A stretch of 64,000 nt of DNA from Microthrixaceae bacterium (lineage in GTDB: Bacteria > Actinomycetota > Acidimicrobiia > Acidimicrobiales > Microtrichaceae). Below are positions 29,062 through 38,841 of this stretch, in pieces. A model generated the notes under the pieces. The model was not told the origin of the DNA. It saw only the letters and a program-made list of their open reading frames with translations, and did no database searches. Every line of letters starts with the position of its first letter. Position 1 is the stretch's first letter. The position numbers were made by a program, and so were the translations under genes. Location: positions 1 through 64,000 of the forward strand of contig JAHRAZ010000050.1 of the NCBI GenBank assembly GCA_020027475.1, in the 5' to 3' direction.

Positions 29062-30273
29062 TCACTCGAAGCCCGAATCTCCCGCCTCCGACGCTGAATC
29101 CGCCGGGTCCGGCAAGTCCTGGTCGGTGGCGTCATAGGTGCCCAACCGACCCCAGTTGCGGATTCTCACCAAGTCGATGAACAGACGAAGAGTGTCTCCC
29201 AGCACACTCACCGTGGAACGCTCTGCATTCTCCACTTCCACCGGTACCTCACACAGGCTCAGGTGATACCGCTCAACAAGGTGGAACACCTCCACATCAA
29301 AGGCGAAACCGTCCACCTGCCCATGGGAGAAGATCAAACGAGCCACGTCTCTGCGGAACGCTTTCAGGCCGCACTGTGTGTCCCGATAACCACCGAGCAG
29401 AACCACTCCGGTGAAAACATTCACCAGACGCCCGCCGTACTCGCGCAGGCGCCCGGCTTTCACCACTGTGAGAGTTTGGGTGTGCTCGCGACTGCCAACC
29501 ACGACATCCCAGCCTTCTTCCACCGCGGCGAGCAACTGTTCGATCTGTGCGGGTGCATAGGCGAGGTCCACGTCTGTGAATGCAATGGTTCGCCCCCGGG
29601 CAGCCAACACTCCTTCGCGCACCGCAGCACCCTTGCCCCGGTTGTCGGGATAACTGACCACGTTGTCCGCGCCTGCCTCCGTCGCCGCGTCGGCGGTCCG
29701 GTCCGGAGATCCGTCATCCACCACGATCACTTCGAGGCCACCCGAGTTGGCCACGGAAGCGAGTTCGGTGCGAACCCTGCGCACCGTGGTTTCGATGCGA
29801 TCCGCCTCCCTGAACGCGGGGATCACCACCGAAAGCCGATAGTCCCCCTCAGGGGGCGGCCGCATGGTGGGACGTGATTGCTCCTCGCGTACCGTTTGAA
29901 ACATCAACTGCCGGTAGTTTGTGCTGCGAACAAAGAAGGCCGCCGCAAGAGCCACCGTCTTCAGGGCACCGAGTTGCCACCAGTTGTCCGGTGAGAAGAT
30001 CTCCACCAGGAGCACGAGAACTCCAACGTCGACCGCCAAGGCGACAAACGCCGTCCGCCAGTAGGGTCCCGGGCTTTCGAACCAACGCCTCGACGGAGCA
30101 TCTGGCTGACCGAGTCCGGAATGCAGGATCCACGAGATCAGGGTGGCCAGAGACACCGCAACCACGTCGGCCGGTATCACCGGCCAGCCGAGTTCGACCA
30201 AAGCGAGAACACTCCCCACGTCCACAAACGTGGAGATCACCCCTATCAGGAGAACCCGGCGGAGAAGATTCAC
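29062..30273 (-). CDS. GtrA-like membrane domain fused to GT2 glycosyltransferase
   Basis: A 403-residue fusion. The N-terminal 125 residues hold about four hydrophobic helices resembling a GtrA-type flippase domain. The C-terminal 260 residues are a GT2 glycosyltransferase of the polyprenyl-phosphate-sugar synthase type, with LSVVIPAFREADR, DDGSPDRT (186-193), the DVD motif (234-236) and GSREHTQTL. It likely makes polyprenyl-phosphate mannose or glucose at the membrane. GTG at 30273 follows GGAG, with the start only a base or two beyond the upstream gene's TAA. Usually the order GT2 then GtrA is seen, so the reversed fusion is of interest. Confidence 0.82.
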   Translation of the reverse strand: MNLLRRVLLIGVISTFVDVGSVLALVELGWPVIPADVVAVSLATLISWILHSGLGQPDAPSRRWFESPGPYWRTAFVALAVDVGVLVLLVEIFSPDNWWQLGALKTVALAAAFFVRSTNYRQLMFQTVREEQSRPTMRPPPEGDYRLSVVIPAFREADRIETTVRRVRTELASVANSGGLEVIVVDDGSPDRTADAATEAGADNVVSYPDNRGKGAAVREGVLAARGRTIAFTDVDLAYAPAQIEQLLAAVEEGWDVVVGSREHTQTLTVVKAGRLREYGGRLVNVFTGVVLLGGYRDTQCGLKAFRRDVARLIFSHGQVDGFAFDVEVFHLVERYHLSLCEVPVEVENAERSTVSVLGDTLRLFIDLVRIRNWGRLGTYDATDQDLPDPADSASEAGDSGFE

Positions 30274-30275
30274 TG

Positions 30276-33275
30276 TTACTCCGCGGTGTCGGGTGGGTCT
30301 TCTCGGTCATCGGTCTCCTCTGAGACCGAATCATCCGAATCTGCACCATCCGAATCTGCACCATCCGGGTCTGCGCCATCCGGACCCGTGGCCGTGTCGC
30401 CGGGCTCAGTCGGCAAATCGTCCGCCTCACCGGACTCTTCCTGCTGTGATTCGACCTCGGACCCGGATTCTCCAACGGAAACCAACAACCCGCCTTGTTC
30501 CTCTTCCGCCTGTTCTTCGGAGCGGCGGCGCTCATCAGAGCGTGCCAGAATCACGAACAGGCCGATTCCCGCGGCTGTCAGCAACCAGGCGAGCCAGTCG
30601 ACTCCAGTGCGCCCGTAGCTGAGGGTGACCTCGTTTTCGGTAGGAACGACCACCATGTAATTGGGAGATACGCGATATGGGCCGTCGGCTCCCGATGCTT
30701 TCCAGTTGGGGAAGTAGGACGTCTTCACCAGCACCGGGCTACCGGTGTCGCTCACGGTGAAGGAGATCGAATCATTGGTCTCCACCACGTCGGTCACCGT
30801 GACGGGAGCAACCGGGACTGATTCAGCCGAAGCGGCGTCCTGGGGTGACACGGTGGGCCAGTCATCGGGTCCGGAGGTGGCCAGCGGCGTATCCCATCTG
30901 GTCGGATCCAGGTACCAATCCATCGCGGGACCGGGAGTCTTGCCGGGTACAGCCGGATCGGACGCCGGGCAACTGTTGGCATCCGGGCCTTGCTCGGCCT
31001 CGGAATCTGCCTCCGGGCGCTCCTCGTCGTAAACCCAGCCATCGATGTGATCGCCGCCGCCTTCAAGGACAACGGGAAGGTTCTCGAGGGGAACCACCGT
31101 TTCGGAATCGGCAACCTCGAACACAACCCAGTTTCGCTCGGTTCCGCCGTTTGCGGGGAACGGGCCGGTGGATGCCAGTTCCGTGAGTTCAGGCTGGTCG
31201 CGAGCTGCGGAAACTGCTTCCTCGGTGGAGGCCAGGTAGTACGGCACACCCATCAGCTGGAGATGTTGCACTCCGGCATCGATGTCGAAGTCCGGATAGG
31301 GCAGATCACGTTGTGCCCTAGATGGTTCCGGCGACAGCTCCGACTGATTGATGAAATGATACGGAGTGGTGGCGGAGGCCTCGAAGTACAGACCTTCCAT
31401 GGATCCGATGCAGCCATCGGTGAAATAGGGCAGAAGCATCGGAGCCATCGGAGTACCGAATCGCCCGATGTCCTTTTCGTATTCCCACATCGTGCGCCCG
31501 CAACCGTGTTCCTGACCCACCTGATCCATCATGTCCACCATCGCCTGGAATTCACCCCAGGCGGGCTTGCTCTCGAGGCCAGTGAAGTTGTGGGTCGCCC
31601 AACCGGATGCATTGTTCAGGTCCTTGAATGTGAGGCCCATCCACTGATAGGCCGATTCCTGACCTCCGTCGGCGGAATCCACCTGGACCGCTTCGCCGCC
31701 GGGAAGAGCCTGCAGAGAACCAAGGACATAGACCAGTGCGATCACGGAGGCGACCGCAGTCCCGGTGACTGTCACCCAGAGCGTTTCGGTTTTCTGATGG
31801 CGCAGATCGCCAATCACCAGTCCAATCGCCTTGATCACAAGGGCAACCGCCAAACCAGCCAACAGGTACAGGACGAGGTAATAGAACGGCAGCAGCCGCG
31901 CGTTCCAGAGGCGGTACTGGGGAAGGAATACGAATGCCCAGCCAAAGGTGGCGAGCAGCAGCGTGAGGAACCATCCGAAACGAACCCTGTACACCAGCGA
32001 GAGGACCATCCCGGCACCGGCCAGAGCGAACCACACGTTGCGGTTGGCCATGTCGAAGTGCTGACTCTGAGGCCAGAGATAACACGCATAGTTGGTGTAC
32101 TTCTCCCAACCCATGTCGTTGAGAAACGCGCTGTTCAAATAGAACGGAACAAACCAGAAGGCCGACAACAATGCGCCGACCGGGATCACCACAGCGCTCC
32201 ACTTGAGAGCCCTGCGGTCGAAGCCGCCGAGCATCACCAACGCAACAAGTGTGGCGACCACTGGGAAAGCCTCCGGGACAAGCCACAGAACCAGTCCGAC
32301 AAGCACCACATGCTCGAGTCCGATCCAGCGACCAACCTTCGAGCTGTCCCACCAAGGCGTTCGGTCCTCGCGACGAACCAACACGATCACAACTGTGGCA
32401 ATGAACGCGAAAATCGCCGGAATCAGGTGATTGAGAATGACAAGGGCGAACAGGAGGGCGCCAAGCGCCCGGTAGCGTCCCGTTTCGATGCCCTTGAACA
32501 ACACTGCGAGATACAGAACTGCGAACGTGAGCGATATCGAGAAGGCAAACTCACCTGCCATCGTCGACAGGATGTTGCCGCCGAGGATGGAGAATCCACC
32601 CTCGTAGAGGAAGAAGGTCGCACCGATAGCGAGCAGTGGAGCCCCGGGAAACGGAACCCTGGCGGCGCGGCCCAGAGCCATGGCCGCGACCGGCAATGTG
32701 ACCAGACCCGAAACAGCCACAAGCTTGAAAGCAATGTTGTACGGAAAATCAAGCAGCAGGACTGCCACGAATGCCGCCGCGACCCAGATCAGAATCCGTG
32801 ACAGCCGGGTATTGACCTTCTGAGTGAAGAAGTATCCACCAGCCAGTACACCTATGGCCGCCGGAACCCCGAGAAGCAAAGGGATTCCCGCGTCGAGCCA
32901 CACGATAAACAGCGATGGCACCACCATGTAGAACACGAACGCCGGGAAACCTGCGTACCAGTCAGGTGTCCACCCGGTCAGCCGGAAGTTCGGAAGCAGT
33001 TCGGTCTTCAGGTACTCAGGGCCCCAGACGTGTGCGCCCATGTCGCCACCGGTGGGAGTGGTGTTCTCAAGCAGCAGTTCTCCCCCGACGGTGAGGAGCA
33101 CAACAACCCCGCATCCGATCGCGATCACCCATGCGACGAGGACCTGCCACTCATGGGCGTCCATCGGGCCGAAGCCCAGGAACCCTGTGGCTACAACAGA
33201 ATCGTCGGCTGTGTCTTCGCTCGCGGCGACACCGGACTCGTCGGGCTGCTCCGAACCCCCCAGATCATTCTCCAT
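30276..33275 (-). CDS. Large polytopic PTPS-related membrane protein
   Basis: A 999-residue membrane protein of the 6-pyruvoyl-tetrahydropterin-synthase-related family, a GT-C-like fold found in envelope glycan clusters. After an acidic cytoplasmic start, TM1 is at about residue 45, followed by TGGDMGAHVW and the W-x-P-D-W-YAGFPAFVFY region that defines the family. Ten or more TM helices follow to about residue 560, then a large extracellular part and a final TM near 910. The C-terminus is highly acidic with tandem ADSDG-type repeats (30330-30380 on the DNA, 15-bp period). ATG at 33275 is used; GTG at 33284 is equally possible. It probably transfers sugars from a polyprenyl donor. Confidence 0.72.
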   Translation of the reverse strand: MENDLGGSEQPDESGVAASEDTADDSVVATGFLGFGPMDAHEWQVLVAWVIAIGCGVVVLLTVGGELLLENTTPTGGDMGAHVWGPEYLKTELLPNFRLTGWTPDWYAGFPAFVFYMVVPSLFIVWLDAGIPLLLGVPAAIGVLAGGYFFTQKVNTRLSRILIWVAAAFVAVLLLDFPYNIAFKLVAVSGLVTLPVAAMALGRAARVPFPGAPLLAIGATFFLYEGGFSILGGNILSTMAGEFAFSISLTFAVLYLAVLFKGIETGRYRALGALLFALVILNHLIPAIFAFIATVVIVLVRREDRTPWWDSSKVGRWIGLEHVVLVGLVLWLVPEAFPVVATLVALVMLGGFDRRALKWSAVVIPVGALLSAFWFVPFYLNSAFLNDMGWEKYTNYACYLWPQSQHFDMANRNVWFALAGAGMVLSLVYRVRFGWFLTLLLATFGWAFVFLPQYRLWNARLLPFYYLVLYLLAGLAVALVIKAIGLVIGDLRHQKTETLWVTVTGTAVASVIALVYVLGSLQALPGGEAVQVDSADGGQESAYQWMGLTFKDLNNASGWATHNFTGLESKPAWGEFQAMVDMMDQVGQEHGCGRTMWEYEKDIGRFGTPMAPMLLPYFTDGCIGSMEGLYFEASATTPYHFINQSELSPEPSRAQRDLPYPDFDIDAGVQHLQLMGVPYYLASTEEAVSAARDQPELTELASTGPFPANGGTERNWVVFEVADSETVVPLENLPVVLEGGGDHIDGWVYDEERPEADSEAEQGPDANSCPASDPAVPGKTPGPAMDWYLDPTRWDTPLATSGPDDWPTVSPQDAASAESVPVAPVTVTDVVETNDSISFTVSDTGSPVLVKTSYFPNWKASGADGPYRVSPNYMVVVPTENEVTLSYGRTGVDWLAWLLTAAGIGLFVILARSDERRRSEEQAEEEQGGLLVSVGESGSEVESQQEESGEADDLPTEPGDTATGPDGADPDGADSDGADSDDSVSEETDDREDPPDTAE

Positions 33276-33341
33276 GGCCGCCACATCGTGGCACGTTTGC
33301 CACTCCGACGATAAGCGGCGCAGGATCCCTCACCGCTGCGC

Positions 33342-34091
33342 TCAATTCGCGCCCAGATACAACACGATCACAGTGGTTGCGTTGAAACCCACGTGTGCCC
33401 AGATCGACGGCCCCAGCCGCTTGAACCACAACGCCATGGCGGCCAACACCAGACCGAACACGAACAGGCCGAGGAATTGCAAGGGCTGAAAGTGCATGGC
33501 AGCAAACAACGCTGCCGAAAGGATCACACTCAACCACCCGGGAATCCCCGCCTTGACCAATGACTGCAGGAGCAGCCCACGATAGAAGAGTTCCTCCACG
33601 ATCGGAGCACCGACCGAGACCATCGCCAGCAGAACCAACCAACCGAAGTTGCTGGTGGCACGGTCGGCCAGCTCCTGTGCAGGTTCGGCGAGCTCGGAAC
33701 TCGAGATGTCGAGAAGTTCGAGAAGCGGGAAGTAGATCAGCGGCAAAAGGACCAACTGGCACGCGATACCCACCGGAAGCCCGATCAGCGGGTCCAGCCA
33801 CCGGGCTTTCCATCCGAAGTCAGCCAGTCCCTGACCTTTGCGGCCCGCCAGCCAGGTCGCACCCGCCAAGCCCACCCAGAGCGGGATCTGCAGCAAGGCT
33901 GTGGCCCACATCGGCGGTTGGGTTTCTGCGTCCCAGCCGGCAAGGCCGTACACGAACACGACAACAATGAGCGAGAGGATCTGGGCAACTACAATTCCAC
34001 CGAGAACGTCACCGAGTCCCCAACCTTTCCGGACGGGGACGGCTCCGATTCCGCCGGCCGCAGGATTCCCGCCGGGTTTGTCAGTACTCAC
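33342..34091 (-). CDS. CPBP family intramembrane metalloprotease
   Basis: A 249-residue membrane protein with about seven TM helices. The CPBP (Abi) motifs are EELFYRG (motif 1, with the Glu pair and Arg), FAAMHFQPLQF (motif 2, His) and HVGFNA (motif 3, His and Asn). Relatives are CaaX-type or bacteriocin-immunity-type proteases; the substrate is unknown. The start is GTG at 34091, which sits in the last of three tandem 13-bp repeats. It lies between DUF3499 and the PTPS-related gene on the same strand. Confidence 0.85.
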   Translation of the reverse strand: MSTDKPGGNPAAGGIGAVPVRKGWGLGDVLGGIVVAQILSLIVVVFVYGLAGWDAETQPPMWATALLQIPLWVGLAGATWLAGRKGQGLADFGWKARWLDPLIGLPVGIACQLVLLPLIYFPLLELLDISSSELAEPAQELADRATSNFGWLVLLAMVSVGAPIVEELFYRGLLLQSLVKAGIPGWLSVILSAALFAAMHFQPLQFLGLFVFGLVLAAMALWFKRLGPSIWAHVGFNATTVIVLYLGAN

Positions 34092-34125
34092 AGACTCGGC
34101 TCACAAACTCGGCTCACAGACTCGC
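34087..34125. repeat. Three tandem 13-bp units over the CPBP start
   Basis: CTCACAGACTCGG, CTCACAAACTCGG and CTCACAGACTCGC follow each other at 34087, 34100 and 34113. On the minus strand each unit contains GTGAG, so the GTG start of the CPBP gene is the last of three look-alike starts, each out of frame with the next. Confidence 0.7.
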
Positions 34126-34248
34126 GACACTACGGCAGGCCAACACGCGCGGGAAGATTGGGTCTTTCGGTGCATTCCTCCCCGTCAGATGGCGATGGGT
34201 GCACCGCAAAGCTGGGCCGAAGGAATAGACCGGCCTCCGGGAGATGGT

Positions 34249-34575
34249 TCAGGCGCCGACGAGGCGCAAGGTGTCACCTGATGGAAGGCGTCCGCCGGGA
34301 CTCTGGCGCGGATCGGGTGAGCGGCGCTCCGCAGCGTCGCGGCTGAAGCCATCCTCGGTGGTCAAGTCTGTGCCAACCGACACGGAACGAGTGTCGTCCA
34401 GTGTCCAGCCTCTCGGGACCTTGACGCGTTCAGAATGCATCGTGCAGAGATCATGGATCATCGGGTGCCCCTCGGGTTCGAGATCACCCATCCAGACGAC
34501 ACCGTCCGCATACGCGTACGTCCAACTGGCCAAAGCCGTCGACGCACATCCTGGTCGCGCACACATCCTGCTCAC
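34249..34575 (-). CDS. DUF3499 family protein
   Basis: A 108-residue protein of the actinobacterial DUF3499 family. CARPGCASTALASWTYAYAD at the start, then LEPEGHPMIHDLCTMHSERV and PRGWTLDD, show the paired Cys and Cys/His residues that probably bind a metal. In other actinobacteria this gene lies beside manB and the whiB2/fbi region. GTG at 34575 is used; ATG at 34566 is possible. Confidence 0.85.
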   Translation of the reverse strand: MSRMCARPGCASTALASWTYAYADGVVWMGDLEPEGHPMIHDLCTMHSERVKVPRGWTLDDTRSVSVGTDLTTEDGFSRDAAERRSPDPRQSPGGRLPSGDTLRLVGA

Positions 34576-34696
34576 GGCACAAAACTACCGCCGGGAGGCA
34601 CTGGAACCGCGGATCCTCTCTGTGGAGAATCATAGGAAACGAGTGTTCTGGACAACCTCGAACGCCCCGCGAAATGTGTCGCGGGCTCTGGCCTTC

Positions 34697-34702
34697 TAAC
34701 CT
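34697..34702 (+). promoter_or_regulatory. Candidate -10 box (TAACCT), leaderless ftsH start
   Basis: TAACCT, then AGAAAG, then the ftsH ATG. The 6-nt gap would start the RNA at the ATG. A weak hairpin (CCCGCGA / TCGCGGG, 34666-34685) lies immediately upstream. Confidence 0.35.
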
Positions 34703-34708
34703 AGAAAG

Positions 34709-36727
34709 ATGCCGAAAGAGCGCAACGATTCCCAGGACCCACAAAACGGTTCGAAGTCGGGCAAGAACTCGGGAATGCCGACATGGCTGATCCCGATCCT
34801 GCTTGCCGTGGTGGCTCTGGTGATGGTCAGCGCACTCACCCTGCCAGACCGCGCTGGTGAAGACATCGAATACAGCACATTCGTTTCCGAGGTCGAAGAC
34901 GGAAACGTCAAGAGCGTCATCTGGGACAACACCAACCAGAAGATCACCGGCACGACAACAAGCGACGAGGAGTTCGCCACCACAGGACCTGTGGAACCAC
35001 CACCGGAGCTTCAGACCCTGATGAAGGACAAGGGCGTGGAAGTCACTTTCGAGACACCACAACCCAACTTCTTCACCTCAATGATCCCGTTGCTTCTGCC
35101 GTTCCTGCTAATCATCGGATTCTTCGTGTGGATGCAACGTCGGGCACAGGGCCAGATGGGCGGCATCATGTCGATCGGGCGATCCAAGGCCAAGACCTAC
35201 GACACCGAACGACCCGACACTCTCTTCACCGACGTGGCCGGTTATGCGGGCGTGAAGACCGAGATCATGGAGGTCGTGGAGTTCCTGAAGGAACCAGAGC
35301 GCTTTCTGGAGATCGGTGCCCGCATCCCCAAAGGTGTGTTGCTGGTGGGCCCACCGGGAACGGGCAAGACACTCATTGCCCGCGCCGTGGCGGGCGAGGC
35401 CGGTGTTCCGTTCCTTTCCGTGTCGGGCTCCGACTTCATGGAAATGTTCGTCGGTGTTGGCGCCAGTCGAGTTCGAGACCTGTTCGAGTCTGCCCGCAAA
35501 CACGGTCGGGCCATCATCTTCGTGGATGAGATCGACTCCATCGGCCGCAAACGTGGCGCTGGACTGGGCGGTGGCCACGACGAGCGTGAGCAGACCCTCA
35601 ACCAGATGCTCTCCGAGATGGACGGCTTCGAGAACACAGAAGGCATCGTGATGATGGCGGCCACCAACCGGCCCGACATCCTGGATCCGGCGCTGCTCCG
35701 CCCCGGCCGGTTCGACCGCCAGGTTGTGGTTCCACTGCCCGAACTGGAGGACCGCAAGGCCATCCTCGCCGTGCACATCCAGCACAAGAAGCTTTCCCAG
35801 GACGTCGACTTGGCAGTTGTTGCCCGTGGAACTCCAGGCATGGCCGGCGCCGACCTGGCGAATCTGGTCAATGAGTCGGCCCTCACCGCAGTTCGGCGCG
35901 GCTCGAAGGTGATCGAGGCCCGTGACTTCGAGGATGCCCGCGACCGTGTCCTCATGGGACAGCAACGCGACTCATTGGTGCTCAAAGGCGAAGAGAAGGA
36001 GATGACCGCCTACCACGAGGCTGGTCACGCACTGTGTGCTGCCCTGCTGCCCACCGCAGATCCGGTCCACAAAGTCACGATCCTTCCGCGGGGAATGGCT
36101 CTGGGAGCCACCCAGCAACTACCCGAGGAAGAGAAGCACTCCTACAGTCAGGTGTATCTGGAGGAGTCGATCACCGTGGCCATGGGTGGCCGGGTGGCGG
36201 AGGACCTCGTGTTCGGTCACCGCTCGACGGGCGCCGCCAACGATCTCCAGGTGTCCACAGACCGGGCCCGCAAGATGGTCACCGAATTCGGCATGAGCGA
36301 CCGCATCGGCCCTCGGGCATGGGGCGGCTCAGGCCCTGTGTTCCTCGGTGACGAGCTCACCTCGCATCGCGAATACTCCGAAGAAACAACCACCCTCATA
36401 GATGACGAAGTCGAACGTCTGCTGCGCGAAGGCGAAGAACGCTGCCGCACGCTGCTCGGCGACAACCGGGCAGCACTCGAGCTGATCGCCAAGAAGCTGC
36501 TGGACGAGGAAACAGTGAGCGGCTCCGAAGTGAACCGGTTGATACGGGTGGCAAAGGGAACCGAACCCGACGTTCCAACATCGTCGTCCACGCCGTCAAC
36601 TCCCGCAGCCCCTCCGGCAGTCGGCACCGGGGCTTCCGCGCCGGCTGCCGCCGACACACCGCCACCGCTGCCACCACACCTTCAGCCCCAGCCGCGCACA
36701 CTGCGCAGCGGCGACATCAAACCCTGA
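34709..36727 (+). CDS. ftsH: ATP-dependent zinc metalloprotease FtsH
   Basis: A 672-residue membrane AAA+ protease degrading misassembled membrane proteins. TM1 is at about residues 24-44 and TM2 at about 113-135, with an extracytoplasmic domain between. Walker A GPPGTGKT is at 214-221, Walker B IIFVDEID follows, the SRH is [20 protein letters not shown], and zinc ligands are in HEAGH (436-440) with a downstream Asp. The C-terminal tail is Pro/Ala/Ser rich. No other ftsH-like gene is in the window. Confidence 0.96.
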   Translation: MPKERNDSQDPQNGSKSGKNSGMPTWLIPILLAVVALVMVSALTLPDRAGEDIEYSTFVSEVEDGNVKSVIWDNTNQKITGTTTSDEEFATTGPVEPPPELQTLMKDKGVEVTFETPQPNFFTSMIPLLLPFLLIIGFFVWMQRRAQGQMGGIMSIGRSKAKTYDTERPDTLFTDVAGYAGVKTEIMEVVEFLKEPERFLEIGARIPKGVLLVGPPGTGKTLIARAVAGEAGVPFLSVSGSDFMEMFVGVGASRVRDLFESARKHGRAIIFVDEIDSIGRKRGAGLGGGHDEREQTLNQMLSEMDGFENTEGIVMMAATNRPDILDPALLRPGRFDRQVVVPLPELEDRKAILAVHIQHKKLSQDVDLAVVARGTPGMAGADLANLVNESALTAVRRGSKVIEARDFEDARDRVLMGQQRDSLVLKGEEKEMTAYHEAGHALCAALLPTADPVHKVTILPRGMALGATQQLPEEEKHSYSQVYLEESITVAMGGRVAEDLVFGHRSTGAANDLQVSTDRARKMVTEFGMSDRIGPRAWGGSGPVFLGDELTSHREYSEETTTLIDDEVERLLREGEERCRTLLGDNRAALELIAKKLLDEETVSGSEVNRLIRVAKGTEPDVPTSSSTPSTPAAPPAVGTGASAPAAADTPPPLPPHLQPQPRTLRSGDIKP

Positions 36728-36734
36728 CGATCCG

Positions 36735-36756
36735 GACACTCGCACACACGAGTGTC
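36735..36756. terminator. Hairpin between convergent ftsH and thioredoxin-like gene
   Basis: GACACTCG (36735-36742) and CGAGTGTC (36749-36756) pair perfectly around CACACA, and CTGA/TCAG lie as outer flanks. It stands between two convergent genes and could stop both transcripts. No clear T-tract. Confidence 0.5.
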
Positions 36757-36819
36757 TCAGGGCCGGACTTACTCAGGCTCACTCCGGTTCGCGCCGGGCT
36801 GAGTCGGGTCGAAGTCGCG

Positions 36820-37353
36820 TCAGTCCCGAGAAGGGTTACCCGACTCGGCGCCGCCGACGTTTGCACCGTCAACGGCTGCGGGATCCGAATCGGCATCGAC
36901 TGATCCCGCAACGTCGGAGCAATCGGCCGGAACTGATCCGGGCTCGCGAAGTTCGGCCACTGCACCCCACAGATGAGTGGCCGACACCGGCCCGATGAAT
37001 GACTTCTCAACCACCCCACCACTGTTGGCGATCACCACAATCGGGACCGCGTCGATTTCGTAGCGAGTGTGAAGCTTCGGCTGCGCTGTGACCTCGATCT
37101 CGACCACGGCAACGGCGTCGCCGGCCAGGATCGAGGCACGAGCAACGGTTTCGGCGCACGAATTGCAGGTTGCCGAGGTGAAGATCGCCACCAACCATTC
37201 GCGGTCGGCTCCTTCGAAGTCGTCACGGTTCAACTGCACCGGCGCTTGATGTGCCCCACTGGAGACGGGTATCTGCGTGCGGCGACGCGACAGCACCGCG
37301 GAGAGGCCGATGGCGGCCGCCACCAGTACGATCACGATCGCCACCGTGCTCAC
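36820..37353 (-). CDS. Membrane-anchored thioredoxin-like protein
   Basis: A 177-residue protein. An N-terminal hydrophobic helix (residues 3-21) is followed by RRR and a thioredoxin fold: WLVAIFTSATCNSCAETVARA with Cys63 and Cys66 (C-N-S-C), then the cis-Pro in YEIDAVPIVVIANSGGV. The Asp/Gly-rich tail is disordered. GTG at 37353 lies 3 nt after the DUF5719-type stop. Orientation of the single helix leaves open whether the redox domain is inside or outside; a basic patch directly after the helix favours the inside. Confidence 0.72.
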   Translation of the reverse strand: MSTVAIVIVLVAAAIGLSAVLSRRRTQIPVSSGAHQAPVQLNRDDFEGADREWLVAIFTSATCNSCAETVARASILAGDAVAVVEIEVTAQPKLHTRYEIDAVPIVVIANSGGVVEKSFIGPVSATHLWGAVAELREPGSVPADCSDVAGSVDADSDPAAVDGANVGGAESGNPSRD

Positions 37354-37356
37354 GGG

Positions 37357-38841
37357 TCAGTCACCCGCGATAATCAGGTCCGCGAGATCATTCACCCAGG
37401 GAATCGCGGGCTGAAGTGAGAAGTCGGACCCGTCGCCGAACACGATCAGGCGGTCGACCACCACATCGGTCGAGGCGTCCACAACCACGGAGAATGTACC
37501 GGTTGCACCCAGTTCCTCGGGTCCCAACACAATGCTGTCGTTGGCAGGAATCTCCACTTGCTGCGTGCTGTCAGGAGTTCCGGCGACACTGATCTCGACC
37601 TGGGCGATTCCGTCGGATGGGTTGTGGATGAACACCGCTGAGCTTCGATTGTCAGCTTCGGCCAGACCGCTGGCGATCCACTTGGGTGTTGCAGTTGCCG
37701 ATCCGGGACTGCCCGTGGTGCCGCTCTTGATGCCGGGACGCAACAAAGCGGTGGAGTCCGGTGAGTCAGCAGTGGCGGATTCAGTACGTGCGGCCACGAT
37801 CGGGACGCCCCCGGAGGACTCCACCTCGATTGCGTGAGAGTTCGCACCGGGAATCCGGGTTTCGGCCTCCAGATCCACGAACGAGAAACGCAGACCGGGA
37901 ACCTCCAGCAGGAATGGCTCCGGAAGGGCCTCGAGCCCACCGTATGGCAACACCTGGACCACAACCTCGGCGGCATCCTCCTCGGGGTTGTACACGACGA
38001 TCTTCTCCCGGGTCGATGGATCCACCATGCCGGCGGCGAAGGACCAGCGCGACGCCGCAATCCTCGAACCGGCCATCACGCGGACACCCTTGGTGAAGAA
38101 GTCGGTGTTGGATCCATCGAAACTCTGGCCCAGTTCCGCCACCACCGTTCCCGATCGCGTAACAACTGTGGCCGCAAACTGGTCTCGACGTTGCACCACA
38201 GCGCCGATGTCCACCACTCGGGTAGTACCCGAGGGAACCACCACACCAGAGAGGTCGCGGGGGATTCTCACACCGGTCTCCAGGGCGATCTCTATGTCCA
38301 CCGCGGCATCCGCGGGGAAGGGATTGAACACCGAAATCAGGGCTTTGGAGTCTCTGGTTGTGGCCACGGCCGGGAAGTACCATTCCGAGGCCGAGAATGG
38401 CGAACACGCCACCTGATCCGAACCAATTGAGGATGTGAATCGATGTTCCGCCGCTATTGGCCCGTCTGGAGACTCGATCATCATCGAATGGGCGGCTGAC
38501 CCGGCGACGTCGCCTACGTTCACCGACACGGTGCCACCTGCGGGCACATCGACTGGTTCCAGCACCTTCGACGGTTCGTCGCTGAACGCAGTCAGCGACA
38601 CAGTGACAGGTTCATCGGAAGCGGAGGTGATCGACACGGCGTGGCCAAACCCTTCAACGCCGATGTCCCTTGCCGCACAGAACCAGGTGCCGCCGGTGCC
38701 TGAGGTGTCACCGATGACTGCGGGGCCGGGAGGCCGGGGAACCTCGACTGGCTCCGCCTCTTCGCGACCGGGCCACCAGGCAACCATGAGCGCGGCAAGG
38801 GCCAGAACCACCAACGCGGTGACCGCCCTCGTGGTTTTCAC
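37357..38841 (-). CDS. DUF5719 family secreted/anchored protein
   Basis: A 494-residue protein with one N-terminal hydrophobic helix (about residues 5-23) and then a long beta-rich exterior: repeated blocks of SVFNPFPADAAVDIEIALE, VVYNPEEDAAEVVVQV and VFIHNPSDGIAQVEIS show internal immunoglobulin-like repeats. This matches the DUF5719 family, which in actinobacteria lies between a GT2 gene and DUF3499. No enzyme motif is seen. GTG at 38841 follows GGGGA and overlaps the GT2 stop (GTGA), so the pair is translationally coupled. Confidence 0.7.
   Translation of the reverse strand: MKTTRAVTALVVLALAALMVAWWPGREEAEPVEVPRPPGPAVIGDTSGTGGTWFCAARDIGVEGFGHAVSITSASDEPVTVSLTAFSDEPSKVLEPVDVPAGGTVSVNVGDVAGSAAHSMMIESPDGPIAAEHRFTSSIGSDQVACSPFSASEWYFPAVATTRDSKALISVFNPFPADAAVDIEIALETGVRIPRDLSGVVVPSGTTRVVDIGAVVQRRDQFAATVVTRSGTVVAELGQSFDGSNTDFFTKGVRVMAGSRIAASRWSFAAGMVDPSTREKIVVYNPEEDAAEVVVQVLPYGGLEALPEPFLLEVPGLRFSFVDLEAETRIPGANSHAIEVESSGGVPIVAARTESATADSPDSTALLRPGIKSGTTGSPGSATATPKWIASGLAEADNRSSAVFIHNPSDGIAQVEISVAGTPDSTQQVEIPANDSIVLGPEELGATGTFSVVVDASTDVVVDRLIVFGDGSDFSLQPAIPWVNDLADLIIAGD

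Noticed and set aside
30330-30380. Repetitive 15-bp pattern that could be read as a CRISPR-like array
   Set aside because: Units are contiguous without spacers and encode the acidic tail of the PTPS-related protein.
30990-32801. Open frame of about 600 codons antisense to the PTPS-related gene
   Set aside because: It is explained by codon bias of the GC-rich opposite strand; no domain, start signal or conserved neighbour supports it.
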